From: Epiperipatus broadwayi
Lineage: Eukaryota > Onychophora > Udeonychophora > Euonychophora > Peripatidae
Direction: 5' to 3'
Assembly: GCA_028023455.1 (NCBI GenBank)
Contig: JAQFVV010012969.1
Span: forward strand, 124,001 to 188,000
DNA length: 64,000 bases
Within the stretch, counting starts at the first letter, position 1. Each line of letters opens with the position of its first letter. Of the stretch, positions 1-9,546 are shown piece by piece. Position numbers and translations under genes: made by a program. The notes under the pieces were generated by a model, which searched no databases, was not told the DNA's origin, and saw nothing but the letters and a program-made list of their open reading frames with translations.

Positions 1-1823
1 CTTTTAATTCACTGTGCCATTATTGTCAAGGTTTATGACGAGTAATATTCTAGTATATTTTGATCCTATGCATCTATCTTCGCTATCCTTATTTCGTGAA
101 TCTGCATCGTCAGAAAGATATTTTCAAAGAAATAATGAATAAAATAGAACTGAAGATATGTTATCGTTTATGTAAGAATAGTTTATTTGCTGGAATGTAT
201 AAAATTGTGTAATTTTAAAAGTGAAAGTACAAAATATCATAAAGAGAGAAAGAATCATATAATACAGTTTAAAATTAAATCGGAAATGAATGTAAGATTT
301 TAAAAAAAGAGAAATCTAAACAAAGTTGTTTTTTTTTAAAGTGATAATAAAATTTGAATGTTTTAAATAATATTTTAGAAAATAAATATTGCATATTTAT
401 TAAGAAAATAATTCAATAGTATGTAATAAACATATATTTGTGTATGGTATGTTAATAGTTGTAATTATATCATCCGAAGTAAGGCTTTAATGAGAATATT
501 AGGAATAATAAACATCGGATAATGAACAATAAAACTTAATACCGAATGTAGAAGAATGTTTTGAATTTGTAGGATTCCATACCACCAATATAAAACTAGA
601 ATTTTATTGTTTTGTAGAATGTTTACTACGAATGTAATTTTTGTAAAAAAATATAATTTTAATAATAGTAGGGATACAAAGTGTTAAGGATAATCCGATA
701 AGAAATTCATTTTGTAACAAGCTAACCATAATAAGAAATCCAATAATAATAATACTGTATTTTCTTAAGCATTTAAAAGATAAGAGTTAACTAGGAAAAA
801 TAAATAGAAGTTTGATTTTTTTTTTTATAAACTAGTAAACTAATTTGTGATAGGAGAGTAAGGATATCCAATGTACATCATGTAAAATATTGTTATTTGT
901 TTATGTTATTAATAAACTTTGTTGTAAATTTATTTTAAAGCTTTGTGTCCTCGTTGTTATTTCTCCACATGGATGCATGATATCACGATACATTTATAAT
1001 TGAAACAGACATATAGTTTTTGCACAAATAGGTAAACATAAAAGTGTTCTAAGAATTTTGAGAATTTATTGGTATGTTAAAATTAAAAGATCATAATTTT
1101 ATATTATTTATTGGTCATAAGTCGGTTACCACAATATTAAATTAAATTATATGCTAATGTTGCCACACGTATTCTGTTGTCAGATTATTAAAATACTACC
1201 ACGTATGTATTTATTTATTTCATTTAGGAAGAAATAAGATTATATTACACTATTTTGGTTATTATTATTATTTTATTATTGTTAGTTGCTGCGTAGTGAA
1301 TTATGACATAAAATTCCCTTTTCATAGTTTACTACCGTAATTTTAAATCAGTTAGAATACAATTTATGAACCTGAGATTTATTTTATTTTCTTTTATTTA
1401 TTTTCTTCATTTTATTTAATTGAGCTAGATTCTTATTACAAAGAATATTAAGACATGATTATTATTTTAATCGTAATGAATAGAGCTTAGAAAGTCGTAA
1501 GAATACTATGAGTTAGTTATTTGGTATAGTAAAAAGGGAGTATAGTGTTCTTATGCCATTGAGATAGTATCATGTGGATAATATCTCAATGTAGTCTATC
1601 TCGTTCCCGTATCGTCACTCCATGTCTCATGAAAATAGTAAATATTTGTTAATTCATTTTAAAAATATAACCGTATTTGTATTTTAAAAAATTAGAGCTA
1701 GTAATCATTTTTAATTAATGCTGGATATTTCATTTATTTATTTGTTAACTGAGCTAGAACCCGGAATATGCGTAATAAAATTAAACAATATATAAGAATA
1801 TGGAGGACGAGCGGTGGGGGAGG
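1..1823. other. AT-rich non-coding stretch
   Basis: No protein or RNA gene is visible. The stretch is very AT-rich with short A and T runs. An AATAAA-like signal lies near 910 and is followed by a less AT-rich segment around 940-970. This could be the end of an old retroelement terminal repeat or a polyadenylation region, but no partner repeat was found in the window, so it is left unassigned. Confidence 0.6.
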
Positions 1824-2237
1824 TTAGAATATATATCCCAATAACAATTTAGAATTATTTAATTCAATTTCAATCCATACTGCATCAAATAGGAAATCTG
1901 GAATATGTATACACTTACAAATAATATATTTCCTAAAAGCAACTAATACACCTCCATCTCTTATAGCTATAGATATTGGTCTATCATTTATAAAAACATT
2001 ATATCTATCATCTATTAAATATTCATTATATATATCTTCCTTTAGCCATGTCTCTGTTAAACAAATAATGTCATATTCTTCTGTTAAAATTTTATGCTTA
2101 ATTTTACATACCTTTGTTCGTAATCCTCTTACATTTTGTAAGTAAATAGTTAGTAGTTTATTATTCATCAATGCTAATTTGTTTACAATGTACAGATTGT
2201 AATTATAATACCTTATCATGTCTAATTTGTATGTCAT
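1824..2237 (-). pseudogene. LINE ORF2 N-terminus, AP-type endonuclease fragment
   Basis: This is the first 137 codons of a non-LTR retrotransposon polyprotein. In intact elements this endonuclease nicks genomic DNA to prime reverse transcription. The diagnostic stretch reads QNVRGLRTK, followed by DIICLTETWL, the region carrying the conserved metal-binding Glu. Further on GGVLVAFRK matches the usual GGV-hydrophobic segment. The start ATG at 2237 overlaps the upstream ORF1-like gene, which stops at 2203. That overlap is typical of these elements and supports the start. The reading frame ends at a stop near 1824 and no homologous sequence continues downstream, so the catalytic Asp-His end of the domain and the whole reverse transcriptase are missing. 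It is non-functional. Confidence 0.8.
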
Positions 2238-2753
2238 TCACCTTTTTGAAAATATCATTTACATTCAAAGAATTCGATTTATGTAATCTTCCATAAAAAG
2301 GAAGTAGTACAGATCCATATGGCCAAAGCTCTGGGTTTATCATATGTTCTACATATTGTTTATCTACTGAAATGTAAAAAGATGCATATTATTTATTTTC
2401 AGATGGTATTTTATAACCATCAACTGAAGTTTTAAGTTTATCCGTTAGATGATTAATAATATCTTTCTCATTCATTGTTATATTAATTCTCATGAGAAAA
2501 TTTTTTTTATAAATTATTCTTGGTTTTACAGCCAAAATATTATGATTTTCTTGAATTCCCATTATGGTTTATTTTAGTTGCTTTCTTTCTATTAGTTTTC
2601 CTTTTATATGACACTGTAATAAAACCATCATTAGTATCTTTAATTTCGCCATTCTGTGTCATTAATTTAGTATCTGTATCAGAATTATTTTTCTGTATAT
2701 TTTTAATTTTATTTCCATTATTAGTATCATTTTTATTATTATTATTACTCTTA
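2203..2753 (-). pseudogene. LINE ORF1 C-terminal remnant
   Basis: This is the 3' part of a nucleic-acid-binding ORF1-like gene. It opens with a low-complexity Asn/Lys-rich segment and then reads DGFITVSYKRK, a phrase common just before the terminal domain of LINE ORF1 proteins. After one frameshift near 2540-2550 it continues through RINITMNEKDIINHL, a stop at about 2389-2391, and YASFYISVDKQYVEHM. It finishes with INPELWPYGSVLLPFYGR, which matches the widespread WP-G ... PF block of Jockey/CR1-type ORF1 proteins. The gene stops at 2203, inside the start of ORF2. The frameshift and the in-frame stop show it is dead. The 5' part is absent, replaced by the mini-SINE at 2755-2843. The assignment rests on motif recognition by eye. 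Confidence 0.65.
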
Positions 2754-2754
2754 T

Positions 2755-2843
2755 CATAGCATCGGCCGGGACGCGAACCCGCAACCCGGGCAACTGCCTG
2801 AAAGTGCAAGGCAGTCGTAACCTCTCGACCACCAATGCAAGAC
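2755..2843 (-). mobile_element. tRNA-like mini-SINE, copy A
   Basis: The strand shows a tRNA-like fold of about 81 nt (2838 down to 2758). A seven-pair acceptor stem is formed by GCATTGG and CCGATGC. A perfect pol III A box reads TGGTCGAGAGG, and a near-consensus B box reads GGTTCGCGTCC. The anticodon stem ACTGCC/GGCAGT closes an oversized loop, so it cannot be a normal tRNA. Sister copies lie at about 8.0, 27.1 and 39.5 kb. This copy ends in a run of AAT repeats rather than poly(A), and I found no convincing target-site duplication. Confidence 0.8.
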
Positions 2844-2880
2844 CTAAAAATGACTAAAAATGACTTTGATGATAACATTT

Positions 2881-3194
2881 ACAAATAATACATATATATT
2901 AGTTAAACTCAATTAAATAACAACAACAAAAAAGGATCACTAATTTTTAAACTTCATTTTATTTTAAGAACTATTATGAAAGAGGATGAGAGAAAATGTT
3001 TACAAAAGAAAAAAGAGTGGTGAATTAATTAGGATTAGAACAACCAAATAAAAAGAAATTTAAAGAATGTAACATTCTAAAAAGTTAACAGATCCTCTTT
3101 GTTTCAAACTATCCCAAAATAACTAACCATAAAACTTTTTTTTTGCTTTAACATGTAAATTAAACAAAAAATTCTATTAATTTAAAAACCACTC
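2881..3194. other. AT-rich non-coding stretch
   Basis: Nothing recognisable lies between the mini-SINE and the start of the microsatellite-bearing repeat. Confidence 0.6.
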
Positions 3195-3455
3195 TTTTAA
3201 AATTAATAATTTTTATTAGTCATTCGTGAGACTAGAAATTATCCAATAATGAAGAATATTTCTGTAGTGTAAGTTTCACTCCACTACTCTGTACAATTTT
3301 AAGACCTTATGGTGGAATGTAATCATAACCATATAACCAAAGACATGTGAAAGAGACCTATAATCCCCAAGATGCAAATTTCATGCCAAACCAGCACTAA
3401 TCAGTTAGCCCACACCACATTCTCTCACACCTATCTTTATCATTGTTTAGTATAT

Positions 3456-3583
3456 ATATATATAATTATTCAAACAATACAATAATTAATACAGTAACAA
3501 TATTTTAAACAAATATATACCAATTTAATAGAAGTACTTTCAACTATCTATGTAGTCGTTGTCAACTAGACTCAAATTGTATT
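3456..3583 (+). repeat. Left 128-bp inverted terminal repeat of the Penelope-like element
   Basis: Exact reverse complement of 5375-5502 over 128 bases. The outer edge lies in the host repeat's TA run. The inner edge is CAAATTGTATT. It holds no CTGANGA hammerhead core. Confidence 0.95.
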
Positions 3584-3635
3584 TAAAAATAGAACTAATT
3601 GCAATTGGAATTCGCATATATTTAGATTTAAAAAC

Positions 3636-4540
3636 TTTATTCATGATAACGATCTTGTTTGTTTAAAAGAAGATAAGGGGTTAAGGTTATGTCTTATGTC
3701 AAAACTTGATTACTACGATAAAGTTTTAATTCAAATGGAAAAGCTTAAATTTAAACAAATTGGAAAAATAAACATTGAAAATTTACGTGTAAAGTTTATT
3801 GATGATATTTTAAAAAAAGCTAAAAAGAATAAATATATAGATGCTCATACGTATTATCGTCTTTATCCATCTGCTGCAATTTGTCCTAGAATTTTTTCGA
3901 ATATTAAACTACATAAACAAGATAAACCTTTAAGATTAATGATTGACTTTGCGGATCATTTTACTATGAAAACTTGTAGATTTATAGAAACATTATTAAA
4001 AGATGTTCTTGGATTTGGAAAATATACTATTAATTCATCGTTTGATTTGTAAAGAAAATTCAAAATATTAATATTAATAATAATGATAGTATTTGTACAT
4101 TTGATATATGTGAGATGTACGGTTCAATAGATAGATTAAAATCTATAAAAATTATATTAGATGCTTTAATGTTAAAAAAAGTTGATGTTAAAAAGTAAAA
4201 TTTGTAAATGATGTATTATATTTTATTGATAAAAATATATATGCTATATTTAATGAAAATTATTATAAAATGGATTACGGATGGCCTATGGGACTTCCTG
4301 TAGTTTCACAAATATGTAGTTTTGTGGTATCAAGATATGAAGATATAATTCTTAATACTAATATATATTGCCAAGGTATTAAAATTTATTACAGGTATGT
4401 TGATGATGTTTTGTTTGTGGAAGTTTAGATATTATAAATGTATTATTCAATGAATTAAATAGTTTAGAAGGTTTAAAATGGAGTAAATCTTTTGAAGAAA
4501 AAAAGTCAATTCAGTATTTAGATATTAAAATTCCTAAATA
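3636..4540 (+). pseudogene. Penelope-like reverse transcriptase, broken
   Basis: This region is a reverse transcriptase of the Penelope group. The N-terminal block reads DLVCLKEDKG, and the frame is open upstream of the ATG at 3696. Next comes CPRIFSNIKLHKQDKPLR, the family's proline/lysine-rich 'P-LPKIHK-PLRP' motif. A frame change after 4052 gives ICTFDICEMYGSI, the motif carrying the first catalytic Asp. A stop and a further frame change precede MDYGWPMGLPVVSQIC and then YYRYVDDVLF, the catalytic YxDD box, which is intact. The last block is SIQYLDIKI. Enzymes of this family copy RNA at nicked or telomeric DNA ends. The frameshifts and stops make this copy inactive. Recognition of the family is firm because motif order and spacing agree and a GIY-YIG domain follows. 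Confidence 0.85.
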
Positions 4541-4563
4541 ATAAAAATAAATTAGATTATTGT

Positions 4564-5330
4564 ATGGTAATAAAAGATATTGAAAAAAGAGGATATATTC
4601 CTTGGTATTCAAATGTGCCAATAGCACATAAATTATCCGGTTTAAAATCATTTTTATTTAGGAATAATAAATTATGTAAATATAGTTCTGATAAAATAAG
4701 TAACATAAATGTATTTATTATGGATTTGTTAAATGTTGGATATGATCATAAATTAATTTATAATATTGTTACTAAGTTTAATAATAATAGAAATATTTTA
4801 GATGCTATAGATATTGATAAAATAAAATATACTTGGATATCAATACCATTTATTTGTAATGAACAGGTTAAATTTATAAAACAGATATATAAAAATATAT
4901 GTCGAGTTGCATTTTATACTACTCCTAATTTAAATAGATTAATAAATAATTCAAAAAATAGGTGTAGTATTTTAAATCAAAGTTGTGCAATATATAAATG
5001 GCTATGTGTTTGTGGAAAGGCATATATTGGGGAATCTCGATGCACATTGGAGAAAAGATCAAAGGAGCATTTGTTATTATATAACGAGTGCAAAAATCAA
5101 GACAAGAGAATGTTAGAAATGATGATGTATCACCATCAGTATTTTTTGATCATAATGTAACATGTAATTATGGTTTTGATTTTGATTTTAATAAAGTTAA
5201 AATTCTGTGTATTGAAAGAAATAATAATAAACGCAAAATTAAAGAAGCTATGTTAATAAAAAGTGAAAAGCAACAGTTGATAAATAGACAGGCAGCCAAT
5301 ATAAAAATTAATGAATTGTGGGAAAATTGA
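4564..5330 (+). pseudogene. Penelope-like linker and GIY-YIG endonuclease, frameshifted
   Basis: This is the C-terminal part of the Penelope-like polyprotein. A basic linker is followed by IYKWLCVCGKAYIGES, the GIY-YIG core with its C-x-C pair, and then LEKRSKEH, the conserved Arg and His-containing helix. The first frame ends at 5160. The neighbouring frame (from 5088) carries on with SPSVFFDHNVTCNYGFDF, KIKEAMLIKS and LINRQAANI, matching the family's usual ending with the catalytic Glu (KEAM) and the Asn-Arg tail. One frameshift in the overlap of 5088-5160 therefore separates the two halves of the nuclease. In intact elements this nuclease nicks target DNA. The 3' end of the gene lies 45 bases before the right inverted repeat. 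Confidence 0.85.
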
Positions 5331-5374
5331 TGTATGACGTATTACTTTTGTTTACATTTGTAACGGTTTTTTCT

Positions 5375-5502
5375 AATACAATTTGAGTCTAGTTGACAAC
5401 GACTACATAGATAGTTGAAAGTACTTCTATTAAATTGGTATATATTTGTTTAAAATATTGTTACTGTATTAATTATTGTATTGTTTGAATAATTATATAT
5501 AT
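5375..5502 (-). repeat. Right 128-bp inverted terminal repeat of the Penelope-like element
   Basis: Exact reverse complement of 3456-3583. It is followed by about 40 bp absent from the undisrupted host repeat. Confidence 0.95.
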
Positions 5503-6091
5503 TTTATTATAATTGGAATACAGACATTGATTAATAATTTATATATATATATTAAATTATTACAGTTTGATTGATAAATGCCAAATGTGCTGCCCTCACA
5601 ACTTTGACGCAAATCACTTAATGGAAGTATATTAATTTTTATTAGTCATTCATAAGACTAGAGATTATCCAACAATGAATAATACTTCTGTAGTGTAAGT
5701 TTCACAACATCAAACTATAGTAATTTGGCTATCTATATACATATACTGAACAATGATAACGATATGTGTAAGAGAATGTTTGGTCTGGGCCAACTAATGA
5801 GTGCTGGGTCAGTATGAAATATGTATCTTGGGAATCATAGGTCTTTTTCTCATGTCTTGTTCATATGCTTATGATTACATTCTTCCATAAGGTTTTAAAA
5901 ATTGATAGAAACCAGTCCCTATCTTGCATGAGTGGTGTAGTGAAATTTATACTACAGAAATATTATTCATTATTGGATAATCTCTAGTCTTATGAATGAC
6001 TAATAAAAATTAATATACTTCCATTAAGTGATTAGTGTCAATGTTGTGAGTGCAACATATTTGATACTTATCAATCAAACAATAGTAATTT

Positions 6092-6136
6092 GCTGTGTCT
6101 GTCCGTCAGCCCGCCCGCCCGTCCGTCCGTCGGTCC
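6092..6136 (+). repeat. GTCC/CCGC-rich degenerate microsatellite
   Basis: Imperfect tetranucleotide repeats of the GTCC and CCGC types immediately precede the ACCT array. This is one of the few GC-rich patches in the window. Confidence 0.8.
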
Positions 6137-6526
6137 ACCTACCTACCTACCTACCTACCTACCTACCTACCTACCTACCTACCTACCTACCTACCTACCT
6201 ACCTACCTACCTACCTACCTACCTACCTACCTACCTACCTACCTACCTACCTACCTACCTACCTACCTACCTACCTACCTACCTACCTACCTACCTACCT
6301 ACCTACCTACCTACCTACCTACCTACCTACCTACCTACCTACCTACCTACCTACCTACCTACCTACCTACCTACCTACCTACCTACCTACCTACCTACCT
6401 ACCTACCTACCTACCTACCTACCTACCTACCTACCTACCTACCTACCTACCTACCTACCTACCTACCTACCTACCTACCTACCTACCTACCTACCTACCT
6501 ACCTACCTACCTACCTACCTACCTAC

Positions 6527-6528
<2 letters not shown>
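6137..6528 (+). repeat. Perfect (ACCT)98 microsatellite
   Basis: 392 bases of uninterrupted ACCT, 98 units by coordinate count. All three plus-strand frames stay open and would read as a Pro-Thr-Tyr-Leu repeat. That is a consequence of a stop-free tetranucleotide and not evidence for a protein. Confidence 0.97.

Positions 6529-6574
<46 letters not shown>
6529..6574 (+). repeat. (ATCT)11 microsatellite
   Basis: Eleven ATCT units plus a partial one directly abut the ACCT array. They pass into ACTGAATAATGATAAAG, the flank expected of the host repeat. Confidence 0.95.
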
Positions 6575-6720
6575 ACTGAATAATGATAAAGATATGTGTA
6601 AAAGAATATAGTCTGGGCTAGTTCAGCATAAAATGTGAATCTTGAGACATAGTTTTTTTTTCCACATGACTTTGATTCTTTCACAAAATGTTAAAGTTGA
6701 ATAGAAACTAATAATGAAAC

Positions 6721-7985
6721 TTAAGCTAAAGAAATATTCACTTTTTTAGAATTTTACTTAATATGTAATTAAAACTTCCAAAATTAATATGGATAATCTT
6801 TAATTAAGGAATAACAACCACAAAGCAAAATATAAAGTAGAAGCCATTTCATATAATCATATTTTATTTAATCTAATTGAAATAATATGTATATGTGAAA
6901 CGTGTAAAAAGCTAAAAACAATATATATTTATTTAAAAAATGCAGATAATTTAATAATCATACCAATCGATCAACAGAGAGATCATTTGGACTTCAAAAT
7001 ATAGTTTATTAGGAATATCAAACAATCACAAGATAAGGAGGGAATATTTTAATTTGGCTACAATAACTATTACTATTGCATCATCTGCCTTTGGGAAATT
7101 CTATGTTAAAAAGCTGTAAATGATAGAAGCATCATTAAAATTTAATTCTATGATTAGTTTCATCCATTATGCTTTCATCTACATTAATAATCTGAGCAAG
7201 TTATTTGTAGTCGTTAACCTTCTATGATTCATGATTATCTATCTTTATCTTTTTTCACTGAGAAAACTTGAAGAATATTATTTTTGGCATGTATTCCTAT
7301 TCTCCTATTTTCATCTGATAGCTTTTGCAACATTTCCTGAAGCTCTGAAGCACTATTTTAAAAATCAACCACAACATCTACAAAATGTAGATGAACATCT
7401 ATTTCTACTCCTTTAACTTTCCCAATTTAATTAATGAATTAAAATTGCTTTAAAAAAGTTTTGGATCTTTGGAATCTCATGGTGTACACTTATTAATATC
7501 GATGTTAATCTTCTCAGCATTACCATGTAATTGAATAGCCAATGTTGTATTTTAATATTCTTCAGAGTATGATAATATTTTGGATCTATATTTTGATGGT
7601 CTAAAACTTTAGTTTACAGATCCAAGGTTCATTTGTAACTCAAGGTCAATGACTATTTTTATGACTAATTTCCACTATTTGGGTGTAATTTATTATGGTA
7701 TAATCACTTTTAAATTCAGTTTATTCTTTTGATTGGTGAGAGTCATTATTATATAATTCTTTCCATTAACTATTCCACACATTCCATGATATCATTTCTC
7801 TCTCTCTTTCTGTTATTTTTTACTACTAGTGCCATCTGTTCTTATTGCTGAAATAACTTTCCATCTCATCCATCCCAATATAGAGTGGTTTCAAGAATTT
7901 ATTTTTTATAATTTTTTCCATTTCAATTCAGTTATATTTTTTATATCATCATTAACTTGTTAATGAATCATTTTCAATATATTCA
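6721..7985. other. AT-rich non-coding stretch
   Basis: Low-complexity AT-rich sequence. Only short chance reading frames are present and no element is recognised. Confidence 0.6.
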
Positions 7986-7998
7986 TACTCCACGTTTT

Positions 7999-8102
7999 TT
8001 TTTTAAGTGTCATACCATCGGCCAGGACGCGAACCTGCAACCCAGGCAACTACCAGCTAGTGCAAGGCAGTCACGCTGACCTCTTGACCACCAATGCAAG
8101 AC
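7999..8102 (-). mobile_element. tRNA-like mini-SINE, copy B
   Basis: The tRNA-like part lies at 8097 to 8015 and is followed by ATGACACTT and an A run (T run on the plus strand). The 13-base duplication TACTCCACGTTTT flanks it at 7986-7998 and 8103-8115, showing insertion by retrotransposition. It is somewhat more diverged than the 27-kb and 39-kb copies. Confidence 0.88.
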
Positions 8103-8115
8103 TACTCCACGTTTT

Positions 8116-9287
8116 CTTCATACAATCTTTTGTCACAGTTGATAATTTATTAATGTACAGTATTGATATTTCTTTTTCTTCTACTAATTGTCTTTGTAGT
8201 AGTTCTTAGTATAATATCAGATATCTTCTTATTAATTTCATTCAATCCAGGACCATCTTCAAAATCTACTAATATTTTAAAATGATTTGCAAATTCAAAT
8301 TTAAATTCATTTCTGAAAACAAGTGTTAATACTGCATTTCTTAATCGTTTTCATCTGTCTAGTTTTCCATTAACATTTATCGTACTTTATCAGAACCATA
8401 CTTGGATGGGGTTGAGGTTGTTTCATCACAGCAAGTCTAATACTAAAGTACTCATCTACCTTACAACTCATTGATCAATGATTATTTCTTGTGTTGAAAC
8501 TATTAAAAATATTGCAATCTTGAAATACAAATTTTCTTAGTCAAAATATAATCCATTTTGCCATACTTTCGTTTGGATGTTTGCCATATTTATTTCTGTT
8601 TCACATTTTCATCAAAGAAATTTATAAAATACAGTTATGTGCAAATTTCACTAGTTTGAATCTTCTCAATTGTGTCTTCATATCCAAATTCACCCATGGC
8701 ACCTATATCTGTGTAATTAGAATACTAATGGAAAAAGAAGTGTTTCATTTACTTATTTTAATAAAAAAGAAGTCACATCTATTTTACCATTCACATATAA
8801 TGCTTATTAAATGTATCTTTCTGTAATTGTAAATGCATTTGTTTGTGGGTAAATAAATAAGTAAAAAAAAAAAAAAGCATTATGAAAGATACAAACTGAT
8901 CATGTTATTTATGTTGATCACAGAAAAACAATAAATCTGAAAGAATGCCCATATTTGAGATTATTCAAAACTTTCTGAATGAATAAGTTTTTCATTTATT
9001 CCCGAAATCAAAATCCGTCAAAAAATCTAACAAATATCACAGCTGCTTTGCACGAGATAAAATTAAATCAGAAATGAAATATTTCTTTTCTAAGAAAAAA
9101 AAAAATTGCTAAAGGAGATAAAACAATATAATACAATTTCAAACAATAAAAATGTATTATATTTTTAATATTCAGCTAAGAATGGAATACACATTTTTAT
9201 TATTACTTTTTATTTACTATTTTAAAAAAAATGATATACAGAACAGATGAGGTATTTAACGCATTTAATAAACAGGTGTGTGTGAAT
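8116..9287. other. AT-rich non-coding stretch
   Basis: No gene or known element seen. Poly(A) runs near 8865 and 9095. Confidence 0.6.
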
Positions 9288-9520
9288 ATCATCATTCAGT
9301 TCATCCATTATTAACTGTTTATAATAAAGGTCTCTCCAAGATTAGTAAGGTTTCTCTGGTCTATATCTTTTTTTTTTCCTATTCCATCTCACATGTAATT
9401 TCTTTCTAGATCTTTTATAATCTCTTGGGATCCTAGTTAAAACTTTGAGAGTCCACCTTATGGCAGCCAAACTCTATTTCAGTCTATTAAGACTTTCAAA
9501 GATGTTAGTGATATCCATTT
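9288..9520 (-). mobile_element. RTE-type retrotransposon 3' end fragment
   Basis: On the plus strand it reads as the reversed 3' terminus shared with the copies near 36.4, 58.2 and 61.3 kb. Landmarks are ATCATCATT at the end, AAGGTCTCTCCAAG, CCATCTCACATGT and TTATAATCTCTTGG. It is strongly diverged and no reading frame survives. Confidence 0.65.
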
Positions 9521-9546
9521 GCTTTTTCATATATATATACATATTG

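Larger units (their letters stand above)
1824..2753 (-). mobile_element. Decayed LINE fragment with ORF1 end and ORF2 start
   Basis: Two partial coding regions in LINE order lie on the minus strand: the 3' end of an ORF1-type gene (2203-2753) and the apurinic-type endonuclease start of ORF2 (1824-2237). They overlap by about 35 bases, as in many CR1/Jockey/L2-group elements. ORF2 stops abruptly at 1824, long before any reverse transcriptase, so the element is cut off there. The far end abuts a tRNA-like mini-SINE at 2755. The clade cannot be fixed without the reverse transcriptase. Confidence 0.75.
3456..5545 (+). mobile_element. Penelope-like element between inverted terminal repeats
   Basis: This is a Penelope-like retroelement: a broken reverse transcriptase (about 3636-4540) followed by a GIY-YIG endonuclease (4564-5330). 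It is bounded by 128-bp repeats at 3456-3583 and 5375-5502 that are exact reverse complements. About 40 bp beyond the right repeat (to near 5545) has no equivalent in the uninterrupted host repeat and is probably the element's extra tail. Penelope elements are known to carry terminal repeats in direct or inverted orientation, often with a short one-sided extension, which fits. The coding region has stops and frameshifts, yet the repeats are identical, so decay of the protein and age of the repeats are at odds. Confidence 0.85.
3195..5706 (+). repeat. Microsatellite-bearing repeat, plus-strand copy, split by a Penelope-like element
   Basis: The left part is 3195-3455 and the right part about 5545-5706. 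The unit begins near ATTAGTCATTC, runs through CTGTAGTGTAAGTTTCAC and ACCAAAGACATGTG to a central TA/TAGA-type microsatellite after CATTGTTTAG, then resumes with TTTGATTGATAAATG and CTGCCCTCACAACTTTGAC. The same order, uninterrupted, is seen at 58.5-58.9 kb, which shows that 3456 to about 5545 is an insertion. At 5635 the unit's start sequence begins again, so units lie head to tail. No coding potential. Related copies lie on the minus strand at 5.71-6.72 kb. Confidence 0.8.
5707..6720 (-). repeat. Microsatellite-bearing repeat, minus-strand copy with expanded centre
   Basis: Reading the minus strand, a unit half (6720 to 6575) leads into the central microsatellite. TTTGATTGATAAG and TTGCACTCACAAC follow, then a complete next unit to 5713, again ending at a TAGATAG microsatellite. 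Order and sequence match the plus-strand copy and the 58.5-kb copy. The strand switches abruptly at about 5707, so two oppositely oriented copies are fused tail to tail with no spacer. No coding potential. Confidence 0.8.

Noticed and set aside
900-990. Possible LTR end (AATAAA, then a less AT-rich segment and CCACATGG)
   Set aside because: No matching second repeat, no clear TG...CA boundaries and no primer-binding site I could name.
2520-2759. 79-codon hydrophobic plus-strand frame (membrane-protein-like)
   Set aside because: It is the antisense of the LINE ORF1 Asn/Lys-rich segment. The hydrophobicity is an artefact of AT-rich complementary codons.
3456-5502. Hammerhead ribozyme in the Penelope terminal repeats
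   Set aside because: Such ribozymes are known in Penelope elements, but neither strand of the 128-bp repeat contains a CTGANGA core.
6028-6611. Three overlapping frames of 162-183 codons reading a Pro-Thr-Tyr-Leu repeat protein
   Set aside because: They are a frame-independent by-product of the stop-free (ACCT)n array and its neighbour. The flanks are non-coding repeat sequence.
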